This document shows, one piece after another, positions 33,411 through 41,416 of a DNA stretch of 41,508 nt. The stretch lies in NCBI GenBank assembly GCA_019694805.1, contig JAIBBG010000027.1:1-41508 (forward strand), in the 5' to 3' direction. Positions within the stretch are counted from its first letter, which is position 1. Each line of letters begins with the position of its first letter. This stretch comes from Flavobacteriales bacterium. Lineage in GTDB: Bacteria; Bacteroidota; Bacteroidia; Flavobacteriales_D; Sanyastnellaceae. The notes under the pieces were generated by a model, which saw nothing but the letters and a program-made list of their open reading frames with translations, ran no database searches and was not told the origin of the DNA. The position numbers were made by a program, and so were the translations under genes.

Positions 33411-33992
33411 ATGAAAGCAGTGACTGTTTTTTGTGGTGCCAGCTCGGGCAACAAGCCTTCCTATGCGGAAGCAGCGCGTCATATGGCCCGGGAACTTGTC
33501 TCCAGAAATATCCGGATCATATTTGGTGGTGGCAAAATTGGCATGATGGGCGTAGCGGCAGATGCGGCGATTGCATCAGGCGGTGAAGTGATTGGCGTGA
33601 TTCCAACATTTCTAAAAACCAAAGAAGTTGCGCACGACCATCTTCATGAAATGCATGTGGTCAAAACGATGCATGAAAGAAAGGCACTCATGCATGAACT
33701 CAGCGACGGTATTATTGCGATGCCCGGCGGTTATGGCACGTTGGATGAGCTGTTTGAAATCATGACATGGGCTCAACTCGGATTGCATGATTATCCGGTT
33801 GGATTGCTCAACACCAATGGCTATTTCAATCATCTCATCGCATTGCTCGATCACATGGTAGCCGAAGGCTTCTTAAGTCCAGAAAATCGAAGTATGATGA
33901 TTGTACATGATGATCCTGTGACATTGCTTCATTTGATGGAAAACTATATTGCACCTCCTGTTCCACATTGGTTATCCAAAGATCAGGTTTAA
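33411..33992 (+). CDS. LOG-family (TIGR00730) nucleotide 5'-monophosphate phosphoribohydrolase, paralogue 1
   Basis: A 193-residue Rossmann-type protein of the LOG family: VTVFCGASSGNKPSYAEAA, IIFGGGKIGMMGVAADAA and the signature MPGGYGTLDELFEIMTWAQL, with the catalytic Arg in MHERKALM. The family hydrolyses N-glycosidic bonds of nucleoside monophosphates (cytokinin riboside monophosphate in plants and actinobacteria, AMP/IMP-like substrates in other bacteria). It is the short, common form. A second, longer member is encoded at 37588. It is preceded by the hairpin at 33367, so it has its own promoter. No cytokinin synthesis gene (ipt) is seen. Confidence 0.92.
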   Translation: MKAVTVFCGASSGNKPSYAEAARHMARELVSRNIRIIFGGGKIGMMGVAADAAIASGGEVIGVIPTFLKTKEVAHDHLHEMHVVKTMHERKALMHELSDGIIAMPGGYGTLDELFEIMTWAQLGLHDYPVGLLNTNGYFNHLIALLDHMVAEGFLSPENRSMMIVHDDPVTLLHLMENYIAPPVPHWLSKDQV

Positions 33993-34027
33993 CCCTTATG
34001 ATAAATTGTATTTCTCTTCCGATTCAA

Positions 34028-34100
34028 AATCCCAGTGAACCCGCGCAATGCATTGTTTCGCGTTTACACTGTCATCACGACCATGCCAGTCCCGGATACA
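34028..34100 (+). repeat. Possible diverged copy F of the dispersed palindromic repeat
   Basis: It lies in the 204-bp gap before the helicase gene. It opens with aatcccagtg, resembling the arm of copy D (AATCCCAGATC on its reverse strand). It closes with cgaccatgccagtcccggata, similar to CGACCGTATGATCTGGGATTA. The size fits the family (73 bp), but the centre is not recognisably conserved. Confidence 0.3.
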
Positions 34101-34196
34101 TTCGGAGCAAACATGGAGTAATGGGGCATTTGAATCTGATTGACGAAACTCACAACAAAATCTGGGTTTGAGGCAACTTACAAAAACAAGAATAAG

Positions 34197-35540
34197 ATGA
34201 CCTTCTCTGATCTTAAAATCACCAGACAATTTCTTGATGCCATAGAATCTGCGGGTTATACGGTGCCAACGGAAATTCAGGAAAAAGCCATTCCACGCAT
34301 CATGGCAGGACAAGATGTGATTGGTATTGCACAAACCGGCACAGGTAAAACGGCCGCGTATATGTTACCATTGCTTCAAACACTGAAGTATGCACAAGGC
34401 ACAGAACCGCGTTGTCTGATACTCGTTCCCACCAAGGAACTTGTAGTTCAAGTGGAAAGAACCATTGAACAACTTGCGGTAAATACCGACCTCAGGTGGG
34501 TTGCACTCTATGGAGGCATAGGTCCTAAAGCACAGGCAGAAAAATTACACCAGGGAGTAGATCTTATCGTTGCAACTCCGGGAAGATTTCTGGAGATGTA
34601 TAGTCGTGGGGATATTCCAACCAAAAAAATCAAACACATTGTTCTGGATGAATGCGACAGAATGATGGACATGGGATTTTGGCCTCAATTGCGTGATGTG
34701 CAAGAAAAACTTCCACAGAAAAAACAACAATTATTATTCTCTGCAACTTTTCCTGAAAAGGTCGAAAGACTCGCAGATAACTTTTTGCTCTTTCCAACGA
34801 GAATAGAAGTTACGCCGCAAGCCACACCAGCAACAACCGTTAAACAATACATCTACGAAACTGAAAACTTCAGGATCAAACTCGATTTGCTTGAGAAGTT
34901 ATTGGCAGATGAAAGTTTCGCACGTGTCATGGTATTTGTTCGCACCAAAGAAGAAGCAACTCAAATCTTCAAATACCTCGAAAGAAAAAGTGTAGGAGAA
35001 TTGCGTATCCTGCATTCCAACAAAGGTCAGAATGCGCGCATGAATGCCATTGATGATTTTAAGAGCGGAGAAGTTCGCATTCTCATCAGTACAGACGTAA
35101 GCGCGCGCGGAATAGATGTCTTTGAAGTTTCGCATGTGATCAATTTCAATATACCCTCGCATTACGAAGACTATGTGCATCGCATCGGCAGAACGGGCAG
35201 AGCGTTTAAAACTGGTGTTGCGATCAGTTTTATGGATGTATCGGAGAAATACCATGTCAAAAAAATCGAGCAACTGATCAAGCAACACATCGAAAGAAAA
35301 CCACTGCCGGAGAATGTTCAGGTATTTGAAACACCCAAACCGGAGTTTCAGGAACAGATGCGTGAAATCGACCGCCAGAAGAGACTTGAAGATCCCGAAT
35401 TCAAAGGTGCATTTCACGAGAAGAAAAGAAAACCACCCGTGAAGCCTGCGTCAAAAAACAATAAAACAGGCAAGACGAAAAGAAGCATTCCGGGTAAAAA
35501 AGGCAAGACATTCAAAACATCCTATCGGAAAAAATCATGA
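34197..35540 (+). CDS. DEAD-box-family RNA helicase with DECD motif II
   Basis: A 447-residue helicase. Motifs in order: Q motif GYTVPTEIQEKAIP, Walker A AQTGTGKTAAY (Lys51), PTKELVVQ, TPGR, motif II DECD (151-154) in VLDECDRMMDMGF, SATFPEKVERLA, then the second RecA domain with VFVRTKEEA, STDVSARGIDVFEVSHVINF and HRIGRTGRAF. The C-terminal tail is highly basic (KKRKPPVKPASKNNKTGKTK), typical of RNA-binding helicases of the RhlE/CsdA sort. Cys instead of Ala in the DEAD box is unusual. The start at 34197 (MTFSDLKITRQF) was chosen as the family N-terminus; an upstream ATG at 34140 adds 19 non-homologous residues. It overlaps the next gene by four bases. Confidence 0.93.
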   Translation: MTFSDLKITRQFLDAIESAGYTVPTEIQEKAIPRIMAGQDVIGIAQTGTGKTAAYMLPLLQTLKYAQGTEPRCLILVPTKELVVQVERTIEQLAVNTDLRWVALYGGIGPKAQAEKLHQGVDLIVATPGRFLEMYSRGDIPTKKIKHIVLDECDRMMDMGFWPQLRDVQEKLPQKKQQLLFSATFPEKVERLADNFLLFPTRIEVTPQATPATTVKQYIYETENFRIKLDLLEKLLADESFARVMVFVRTKEEATQIFKYLERKSVGELRILHSNKGQNARMNAIDDFKSGEVRILISTDVSARGIDVFEVSHVINFNIPSHYEDYVHRIGRTGRAFKTGVAISFMDVSEKYHVKKIEQLIKQHIERKPLPENVQVFETPKPEFQEQMREIDRQKRLEDPEFKGAFHEKKRKPPVKPASKNNKTGKTKRSIPGKKGKTFKTSYRKKS

Positions 35541-35851
35541 AATCGACTCGACTACCCAAAGCGCTGCAAGACATGCGTACCGCAGGAATCATCGAAGGAT
35601 GGTCCTACATCGTTTTACTTTTTGTAGCGATGCCTTTGAAATATTTCGCAGACATGCCTCTTGCAGTTCGCGTTACGGGAATGGTACATGGTATTTTGTT
35701 CATTTTATTCATGTATACCATCTATCAGGCTATGAACATGGCGGGTTTGACACAAAGACAAGCCATCAAAGTTTTTATTGCCTCTATTATTCCATTCGGA
35801 ACATTCTTTCTGGACAATATTGTACTGAAAGAGTATGAACAGAAGTCATAA
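35537..35851 (+). CDS. DUF3817-family small integral membrane protein
   Basis: A 104-residue protein with three hydrophobic segments: RTAGIIEGWSYIVLLFVAMP, RVTGMVHGILFILFMYTIY and KVFIASIIPFGTFFLDNIVL. The Gly/Glu-Gly before helix one and MVHG/FGTFFLD are the conserved marks of DUF3817. Function unknown. Its start overlaps the stop of the helicase (ATGA), so it is translationally coupled to it. The DUF853 ATPase gene begins 25 bp later and may be in the same transcript. Confidence 0.85.
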   Translation: MKSTRLPKALQDMRTAGIIEGWSYIVLLFVAMPLKYFADMPLAVRVTGMVHGILFILFMYTIYQAMNMAGLTQRQAIKVFIASIIPFGTFFLDNIVLKEYEQKS

Positions 35852-35876
35852 ATTGCAACGATAATAGCGAAGACAG

Positions 35877-37442
35877 ATGGACCGCATTGAAGCATTTAAA
35901 ACACACATTACCGAAGGTTATACCTTCAAAGGAGATTATATCACCATTGGTGGAGCCATCCTCGATGGACAGCCACAACAAGGTGCACAAGTCAACATAC
36001 CACTCAAGACGCTGAACAGGCATGGATTGATTGCTGGTGCTACAGGAACTGGAAAGACAGTGACATTACAAATCATTGCGGAAAACATGGCTGCAAAAGG
36101 GATTCCGGTTCTCATGATGGATCTCAAGGGAGACCTGAGTGGTATTGCAGCCGCTGGAGTTGTCAATCCGAAAATTGAAGAACGCCATCAACTAATTGGT
36201 TTGCCATATTCACCTTCCGGTTGTCAGATTGAATTGCTTTCCCTTTCGAAAGAAAAAGGCGTAAGACTGCGCGCCACGGTGAGCGAATTCGGACCCGTGT
36301 TGTTCTCAAAAATCCTCGAGCTGAACGATACACAAGGCGGCATTGTTGCCATCATTTTCAAGTTTGCCGATGACAATCATCTTCCTCTGCTCGATTTGAA
36401 AGACTTCAAACGTATGCTTCAGTATTCGACAGATGAAGGCAAAGAATTGATCGAAAAAGAATATGGTAAAATTTCGGAAGCTTCTGTCGCAACGATTCTG
36501 AGAAAGGTCATTGAACTTGAAACGCAGGGTGCAGAAATATTTTTCGGAGAAAAGTCTTTTGAAGTAGCTGATCTCACACGCACAGATCAACAAGGTCGCG
36601 GCGTAGTGAACATTGTGAGGCTTACTGACATTCAGGATAAGCCCAAGATGTTTTCGACATTCATGCTACAAATGCTTGCTGAAATCTACAATTCATTTCC
36701 TGAAGCCGGTGATTTGGAAAAACCAAAGCTTTGCGTTTTTATCGATGAAGCTCACTTGATCTTTAATGAAGCATCCAAAGCACTATTGGATCAAATAGAG
36801 GCCATCATAAAATTGATCCGCTCGAAAGGCGTTGGTATTTATTTCTGCACACAAAATCCCTATGACATTCCGGAAGATGTTCTTGCACAACTTGGACTCA
36901 AAGTGCAACATGCACTGCGCGCCTTTACTGAAAAAGACCGCAAGGCCATCAAGAAGACTTCTGAGAATTATCCCATTTCTGAATATTATAAAACAGAAGA
37001 ATTACTCACGAGTATTGGTATTGGACAAGCACTCGTAACAGCATTGAATGAAAAAGGTATTCCTACTCCACTCGCTGCTGTGCATCTCCGTGCGCCGATG
37101 AGCAGGATGGGTGTTCTTTCACCCGAAGAAATAGAGCGTGTGGTCAATGCTTCATATCTCACCCAGAAATATGCTGAAGAATTGGATCGCGAAAGTGCCT
37201 ACGAAATACTCGAGGCCAAACTTCAAAATGCCCGGGCTGAAGAAGAATCGGAAGAGGTTGAAGTGAAACCTAAACCAAGAACCAAAACCGAAAAACCTGA
37301 ACCTTCAGTGGTAGAAAAGCTGAGTAAGAATACCATGGTCAGACAGGTCGGGAATACTGTAGTGCGGGAACTTGCCCGGGGATTGCTCGGTGTGCTTGGT
37401 TTGGGAGGAAAAACATCAAGACGTAAAAAATCACTTTTCTAG
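35877..37442 (+). CDS. DUF853 (HerA-like, YjgR-type) ATPase
   Basis: A 521-residue P-loop ATPase of the HerA/FtsK class. Walker A is GATGTGKTVTLQIIAENM, directly after NRHGLIAG; VLMMDLKGDLSGIA follows (the DUF853 signature). Walker B is LCVFIDEAHLIFNEASKALL, and a sensor region is VGIYFCTQNPYDIPEDVLAQ, followed by the DRKAIKKTSENYP element with a conserved Arg/Lys. The C-terminus holds a charged Glu/Lys linker and a hydrophobic tail. The family is a predicted DNA or RNA translocase of unknown function (YjgR in E. coli). It lies just downstream of the helicase-DUF3817 pair. Confidence 0.92.
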   Translation: MDRIEAFKTHITEGYTFKGDYITIGGAILDGQPQQGAQVNIPLKTLNRHGLIAGATGTGKTVTLQIIAENMAAKGIPVLMMDLKGDLSGIAAAGVVNPKIEERHQLIGLPYSPSGCQIELLSLSKEKGVRLRATVSEFGPVLFSKILELNDTQGGIVAIIFKFADDNHLPLLDLKDFKRMLQYSTDEGKELIEKEYGKISEASVATILRKVIELETQGAEIFFGEKSFEVADLTRTDQQGRGVVNIVRLTDIQDKPKMFSTFMLQMLAEIYNSFPEAGDLEKPKLCVFIDEAHLIFNEASKALLDQIEAIIKLIRSKGVGIYFCTQNPYDIPEDVLAQLGLKVQHALRAFTEKDRKAIKKTSENYPISEYYKTEELLTSIGIGQALVTALNEKGIPTPLAAVHLRAPMSRMGVLSPEEIERVVNASYLTQKYAEELDRESAYEILEAKLQNARAEEESEEVEVKPKPRTKTEKPEPSVVEKLSKNTMVRQVGNTVVRELARGLLGVLGLGGKTSRRKKSLF

Positions 37443-37587
37443 TCTTATTTTCGCCGGTCGGGTCACACGACGAGGCCAATCGGTCACGCCGACATTTCCC
37501 AACCCAGGTCGCTCCCTTTTTTCCTGTAAAATAACAGGACGGGATTTTGCGGCCTTGAAAAATGATTAAAAATGAAAACAATTGCTT

Positions 37588-38295
37588 ATGGAAAAAGACA
37601 GCAGAATAGCCAATAAATTCAAGCAAAGAAACTGGAATGAGATTCGTTCCAATGACTCATGGTCGATCTTCAAAATCATGGGTGAATTTGTAGAAGGCTA
37701 TGAAAGGATGGGTCAGATCGGACCATGTGTTTCAATCTTCGGTTCAGCCAGAACCAAACCCGATAATCCGCATTACCAAACTGCGGAGGAAATCGCATTC
37801 AAACTCACCCAAAAAGGTTATGGTGTGATCACTGGTGGCGGTCCGGGTATCATGGAAGCTGCCAACAAAGGAGCCAAAGAAGGCGATGGCACTTCGGTGG
37901 GACTGAACATTGTTTTGCCTTTTGAACAACATGGCAATCCTTATGTAGACCATGATAAGAGCATCAATTTCGATTACTTTTTCGTAAGGAAAGTGATGTT
38001 TGTGAAATACAGTCAGGGATTTGTGGTGATGCCAGGCGGTTTTGGAACCCTTGACGAGTTTTTCGAAGCATTGACCTTGATCCAAACCGATAAAATTGGC
38101 CGTTTTCCTATCATTCTTGTTGGAAAGTCTTTTTGGGGAGGGCTGGTAGATTGGATAAAAGCAGTTCTTTTAGAACAGGAAAGAAATATTTCTGCTCAGG
38201 ATATGTTTCTCTTCTCGGTAGTGGATACAGCGCAGGAAGCGGTGGATGAAATCGACAAGTTTTATTCTCAGTACCTGCTCAAACCAAACTTCTGA
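37588..38295 (+). CDS. LOG-family (TIGR00730) protein, paralogue 2 (long form)
   Basis: A 235-residue member of the LOG family with an N-terminal extension of about 45 residues (WSIFKIMGEFVEGYERM). The core shows VSIFGSARTKPDNPHYQTAE, VITGGGPGIMEAANKGA and VMPGGFGTLDEFFEALTLIQ, with Arg in FVRKVMFVKYSQGF. The family hydrolyses nucleoside 5'-monophosphates to base and ribose 5-phosphate; this longer form is the type usually annotated as 'TIGR00730 family Rossmann-fold'. A TTG at 37582 two codons upstream is an alternative start. The 145-bp gap before it carries a short hairpin CCTGT/ACAGG but no gene. Confidence 0.92.
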   Translation: MEKDSRIANKFKQRNWNEIRSNDSWSIFKIMGEFVEGYERMGQIGPCVSIFGSARTKPDNPHYQTAEEIAFKLTQKGYGVITGGGPGIMEAANKGAKEGDGTSVGLNIVLPFEQHGNPYVDHDKSINFDYFFVRKVMFVKYSQGFVVMPGGFGTLDEFFEALTLIQTDKIGRFPIILVGKSFWGGLVDWIKAVLLEQERNISAQDMFLFSVVDTAQEAVDEIDKFYSQYLLKPNF

Positions 38296-38372
38296 TTTGT
38301 CATTGGCAAATTGGAACGAAATGCGGGTTTGGCCGTATACGAAAGTTCAACCTTTCAAAAAACGGCGCAATT

Positions 38373-39662
38373 ATGGGAATAGTGAAATTCATGAGAAAAA
38401 CAGTTCGATTCTATCTTTCAGCATTGATTCTGGTGGTCCTGTCCGCATGGATGGTCATGCCTGAAGAACGCCTGGACGGTGGTCTCATGAACTCAACCGG
38501 TATCCGTGAAGAATTTTCCTTCATCAAATACGACCTCAACCACATTTCCATCGCCGGTAAAAAGGACAAATGGGAAAACCTATTTGGCAAGTTTGAAGAA
38601 TTGGCATTCAGTGGCAAGGGCAAAATCAACATTGTCCACATCGGAGGCTCACACGTGCAAGGCGGCTTTCTCACCGATAAAATGCGTGAAAACTTCACCA
38701 ACATGGTCTACGGTGCACAAGGTGAACGTGGTTTCGTATTCCCTTATGAACTCGCCAAATCGAATTCTCCGCGCTCTATTGATTGTGACTGGACAGGCAA
38801 CTGGACTGGATGTCGCAACAGCGTGAGCAAGGATGATTGCCTTTGGGGAATGTCTGGTATCAGTGCTACGAGTTACGATAGCACGGCCAGCATCAAAATC
38901 AAGGCACTTTCCTACGATTCTATCGCTTATCAATTTGGTAAAGTCCGCATATACCATCAAAACAGCGGCAATATTCAATTGGCAGTAGATTCTACTGTTC
39001 AGTTGCAACACATTTTTGAAAATCCATCTGCAGGTTATACTGAATTGACATTTTGGCCAGAAGTATCAGAATTAAAATTCAGTTTTCACCGCACAGATGA
39101 AAATCCGTCTTGGTTCACCTTTCAGGGGGTTTATCTCGGTGAAGAAAAGAATGGCATTACCTATAACGCAATTGGCGTGAATGGAGCCAGTACGCGCAGC
39201 TACTTGCGTTGCGGACTCTTCGGAGAACAGCTTGAAACACTTCATCCCGATCTGGCCATTTTTGGAATTGGTGTCAATGATGCCAATGTACCCGAAGGTG
39301 ATTTTGATGCTGCCATGTATGAAGCGCGTTACGACTCACTTCTGGCAGAATTTACCCGCGTGAATCCAGATGTGTGTTTCATGTTTGTGACCAACAACGA
39401 TACGTATTATCAAAAAAGCCATCCCAACAAAAACGCCATCAAGGTGCAGGAAGTCATGTACAGGCTTGCAGCAAAATATGATGGAGCGGTTTACGATCTA
39501 TTTGAAATCATGGGAGGACTGGGATCTATTCGCCAATGGCAGCGTGCAGAACTTGCTGCCGCCGACAAGATTCACCTCAGCAAAAGAGGTTATGAATTGC
39601 AGGCGGATATGATGACAGCTGCTTTCAGAGAAGCTTTCGGTAATTATCTCGATAAAAAATAA
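38373..39662 (+). CDS. SGNH/GDSL-like hydrolase (possible peptidoglycan or carbohydrate esterase)
   Basis: A 429-residue protein with an N-terminal hydrophobic anchor (VRFYLSALILVVLSAWMVM). An SGNH hydrolase fold is supported by block I VHIGGSHVQGGF (Ser in GGSH), the block II-like Gly of NAIGVNGASTRSYL, block III LAIFGIGVNDANVPEGDF (Asn in GVND) and block V DKIHLSKRGYELQADMM, which carries the catalytic Asp-x-x-His. The insert between blocks I and II (about 110-260) looks like a beta-rich CBM-type domain. It acts in the periplasm or at the inner membrane. Similar Bacteroidota proteins are O-acetyl esterases or acyltransferase partners; substrate unknown. YaaA follows 8 bp later. Confidence 0.82.
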   Translation: MGIVKFMRKTVRFYLSALILVVLSAWMVMPEERLDGGLMNSTGIREEFSFIKYDLNHISIAGKKDKWENLFGKFEELAFSGKGKINIVHIGGSHVQGGFLTDKMRENFTNMVYGAQGERGFVFPYELAKSNSPRSIDCDWTGNWTGCRNSVSKDDCLWGMSGISATSYDSTASIKIKALSYDSIAYQFGKVRIYHQNSGNIQLAVDSTVQLQHIFENPSAGYTELTFWPEVSELKFSFHRTDENPSWFTFQGVYLGEEKNGITYNAIGVNGASTRSYLRCGLFGEQLETLHPDLAIFGIGVNDANVPEGDFDAAMYEARYDSLLAEFTRVNPDVCFMFVTNNDTYYQKSHPNKNAIKVQEVMYRLAAKYDGAVYDLFEIMGGLGSIRQWQRAELAAADKIHLSKRGYELQADMMTAAFREAFGNYLDKK

Positions 39663-39669
39663 TAGAATT

Positions 39670-40443
39670 ATGGGCTCACTGCTCGCAGTGATTTCACCTG
39701 CCAAACTCCTCGATGACCAGATTCACTATCCGCATCTGGATTGCACGCAACCCGAGTTTTTAAATGAAGCCGAATCCATCATGAAGCTAATGCGCAAGAT
39801 GGATGTAGCACAATTGGCCAAGACACTGGATGCTTCTCCTGCTATCGCAGAAGAAACCAAAAAACGCATTGCAGCATGGAAAAAGCCGTTCACACATGAG
39901 AAGGCCATTCCAGCCTTATTGATGTTTCGCGGCGAAGTGTATCGTGGCATGCAAGCCACAACATTTACCGAAAAAGAACTTGGATTTGCACAAGAAAATT
40001 TACGCATTCTCAGCGGATTATATGGTGTCTTGCGACCTCTCGACCTCATAATGCCATATCGACTGATGATGGGCACGGCACTAAAAGTTTCTGCGACGAA
40101 AAAGAATCTCTACGATTTCTGGAGAGAAAAAATAACAGCAAACTTGATGCAACAACTGGGTACAACCGGCACATTGCTCAACCTGGCATCCGATGAATAT
40201 TTCAAAGTCATAGACTCCAAAAAATTGTCCCATCGCATCATTCATTGTGAGTTTAAAGAAAAAAAAGGCGACCGATATGTCGTTACTTCTACCTACGCCA
40301 AATTGGCCCGAGGAAGAATGGCAAGGTTTTTTGTGGAGAATGGAATCCGCAATCCGGAAGAGTTGAAAGCCTTTCGGGAAGACCATTATGCATTCGACCC
40401 CAAACTATCAGACATCGAGCATTTCGTGTTTACAAGAGGTTAA
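39670..40443 (+). CDS. yaaA: YaaA (DUF328/UPF0246) peroxide-stress protein
   Basis: A 257-residue protein matching the YaaA family along its full length: LLAVISPAKLLDDQIHYPH, FTHEKAIPALLMFRGEVYRG, LRILSGLYGVLRPLDLIMPY, RLMMGTALKVSATKKNLYDF, LNLASDEYFKVID and the C-terminal TSTYAKLARGRMARFF. In E. coli YaaA limits the free iron pool during hydrogen peroxide stress and binds DNA. It starts 8 bp after the SGNH-like gene and is probably co-transcribed with it. Confidence 0.95.
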   Translation: MGSLLAVISPAKLLDDQIHYPHLDCTQPEFLNEAESIMKLMRKMDVAQLAKTLDASPAIAEETKKRIAAWKKPFTHEKAIPALLMFRGEVYRGMQATTFTEKELGFAQENLRILSGLYGVLRPLDLIMPYRLMMGTALKVSATKKNLYDFWREKITANLMQQLGTTGTLLNLASDEYFKVIDSKKLSHRIIHCEFKEKKGDRYVVTSTYAKLARGRMARFFVENGIRNPEELKAFREDHYAFDPKLSDIEHFVFTRG

Positions 40444-40499
40444 TGAAATGTCAGGAACCATCCCGACTTTAATATTTTTACAGCAAACAATTGACTTGA

Positions 40500-40516
40500 C
40501 CGGGAAAAACACCCGG
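40500..40516 (+). other. Small hairpin in the FKBP leader region
   Basis: CCGGG (40500-40504) pairs with CCCGG (40512-40516) around AAAAACA, 34 bases before the FKBP start codon. Without a following T run it is not a terminator; it may sit in the 5' leader and stabilise it. Confidence 0.3.
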
Positions 40517-40549
40517 CTTAACCCATTAACATTCAGAAACAAAAAATCC

Positions 40550-41320
40550 ATGAAAAAACAAATCGTTTTTGCCGTTGCGCTTATGGCTTCAGGCACGGCC
40601 TTTACACAAACGTTGAAAACCCATCAGGACAGCGTTTCATATGCGCTGGGCGTGAGTATGGCAGAGACCATCAAAAAAAGTGGTATCACCAATTATGATC
40701 ATGCTAAAATCACGGAAGCCATTGCAGCATCATTAAGTGGCAAAGCCAGCATGGATGCAGCCACAGCGGACAAAATCTATCGTGAAGAGTCTAAAAAAGT
40801 AGCAGATGCCAAAGCAGAAGCTTCGAAGAAAGCTGGTGAAGATTTCCTGAAAGCAAACAAAGAAAAGCCAGGAGTGAAAACCACCGCAACAGGACTTCAA
40901 TACAAAACCAATGTAGAAGGAACAGGACAGGCTCCGGATGCCAATGACAAAGTAACAGTTCACTACCATGGTACTTTGATTGACGGATCTGTGTTTGATA
41001 GTTCTGTAGAACGCGGTCAACCAGCTACCTTCGGATTGAACCAGGTGATTTCAGGATGGACAGAAGGACTTCAATTGATGAAAGAAGGTGGTAAAACAAC
41101 CTTCTATATCCCATCGAATCTTGCTTATGGCAACAGAGCGCAAGGAAAAATCGCAGCCAATTCCACATTGATTTTCGATGTTGAATTGATCAAAGTTGAA
41201 AAAGTTGAAGGTACTACTGCAGCACCACAAGGTGCTCCAGCAGGAAAAGGCAAACCTGCCGAAGCAAAACCAGTTGAGGCAAAACCAGCAACACAACCTG
41301 CTTCGAAAGACAAGAAATAA
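40550..41320 (+). CDS. Periplasmic FKBP-type peptidyl-prolyl cis-trans isomerase
   Basis: A 256-residue protein with a signal peptide (MKKQIVFAVALMASGTAFTQ). Residues about 25-105 form the FKBP N-terminal dimerisation domain (DSVSYALGVSMAETIKKSG ... AGEDFLKANKEKPGVKTTAT). Residues about 115-215 are the FKBP domain: LQYKTNVEGTGQAPDANDKV, VHYHGTLIDGSVFDSSVERG, VISGWTEGLQLMKEGGK, FYIPSNLAYGNRAQGKIAAN and STLIFDVELIKVE. It is the FkpA/Mip type of periplasmic folding catalyst. The tail is a low-complexity Ala/Lys/Pro repeat with AEAKPVEAKPA twice over. The start at 40550 directly precedes the signal peptide, although the frame stays open further upstream. A strong terminator follows. Confidence 0.95.
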   Translation: MKKQIVFAVALMASGTAFTQTLKTHQDSVSYALGVSMAETIKKSGITNYDHAKITEAIAASLSGKASMDAATADKIYREESKKVADAKAEASKKAGEDFLKANKEKPGVKTTATGLQYKTNVEGTGQAPDANDKVTVHYHGTLIDGSVFDSSVERGQPATFGLNQVISGWTEGLQLMKEGGKTTFYIPSNLAYGNRAQGKIAANSTLIFDVELIKVEKVEGTTAAPQGAPAGKGKPAEAKPVEAKPATQPASKDKK

Positions 41321-41336
41321 TATTCGTATTCGATTT

Positions 41337-41371
41337 AAAAAAAAGGACCGTCATGCGGTCCTTTTTTTTTT
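41337..41371 (+). terminator. Intrinsic terminator after the FKBP gene
   Basis: AAAAAAGGACCG (ending 41350) pairs with CGGTCCTTTTTT (starting 41356) around a 5-base loop and is followed by a run of ten T (41362-41371). The A-tract upstream makes it bidirectional in form. It lies 17 bases after the stop. Confidence 0.9.
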
Positions 41372-41381
41372 GATAAAACCA

Positions 41382-41416
41382 ATGAATTATGAATTATGAG
41401 TTATGAATTATGAGTT
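41382..41416 (+). repeat. Five tandem heptamers ATGA(A/G)TT
   Basis: Five consecutive copies read ATGAATT, ATGAATT, ATGAGTT, ATGAATT and ATGAGTT. They lie just behind the FKBP terminator. The remaining 92 bases to the window end hold no recognisable gene. Confidence 0.75.

Noticed and set aside
33968..34171. 67-codon plus-strand frame before the helicase gene
   Set aside because: Overlaps the end of the LOG gene, low-complexity His/Ser/Ile mixture, no domain; probably chance.
37443..37587. Possible repeat copy or terminator between DUF853 and LOG-2 (ccgacatttcccaacccagg; CCTGT/ACAGG hairpin)
   Set aside because: Only CCGACA and CCAGG agree with the repeat core, and the hairpin has a 5-bp stem; not distinguishable from chance.
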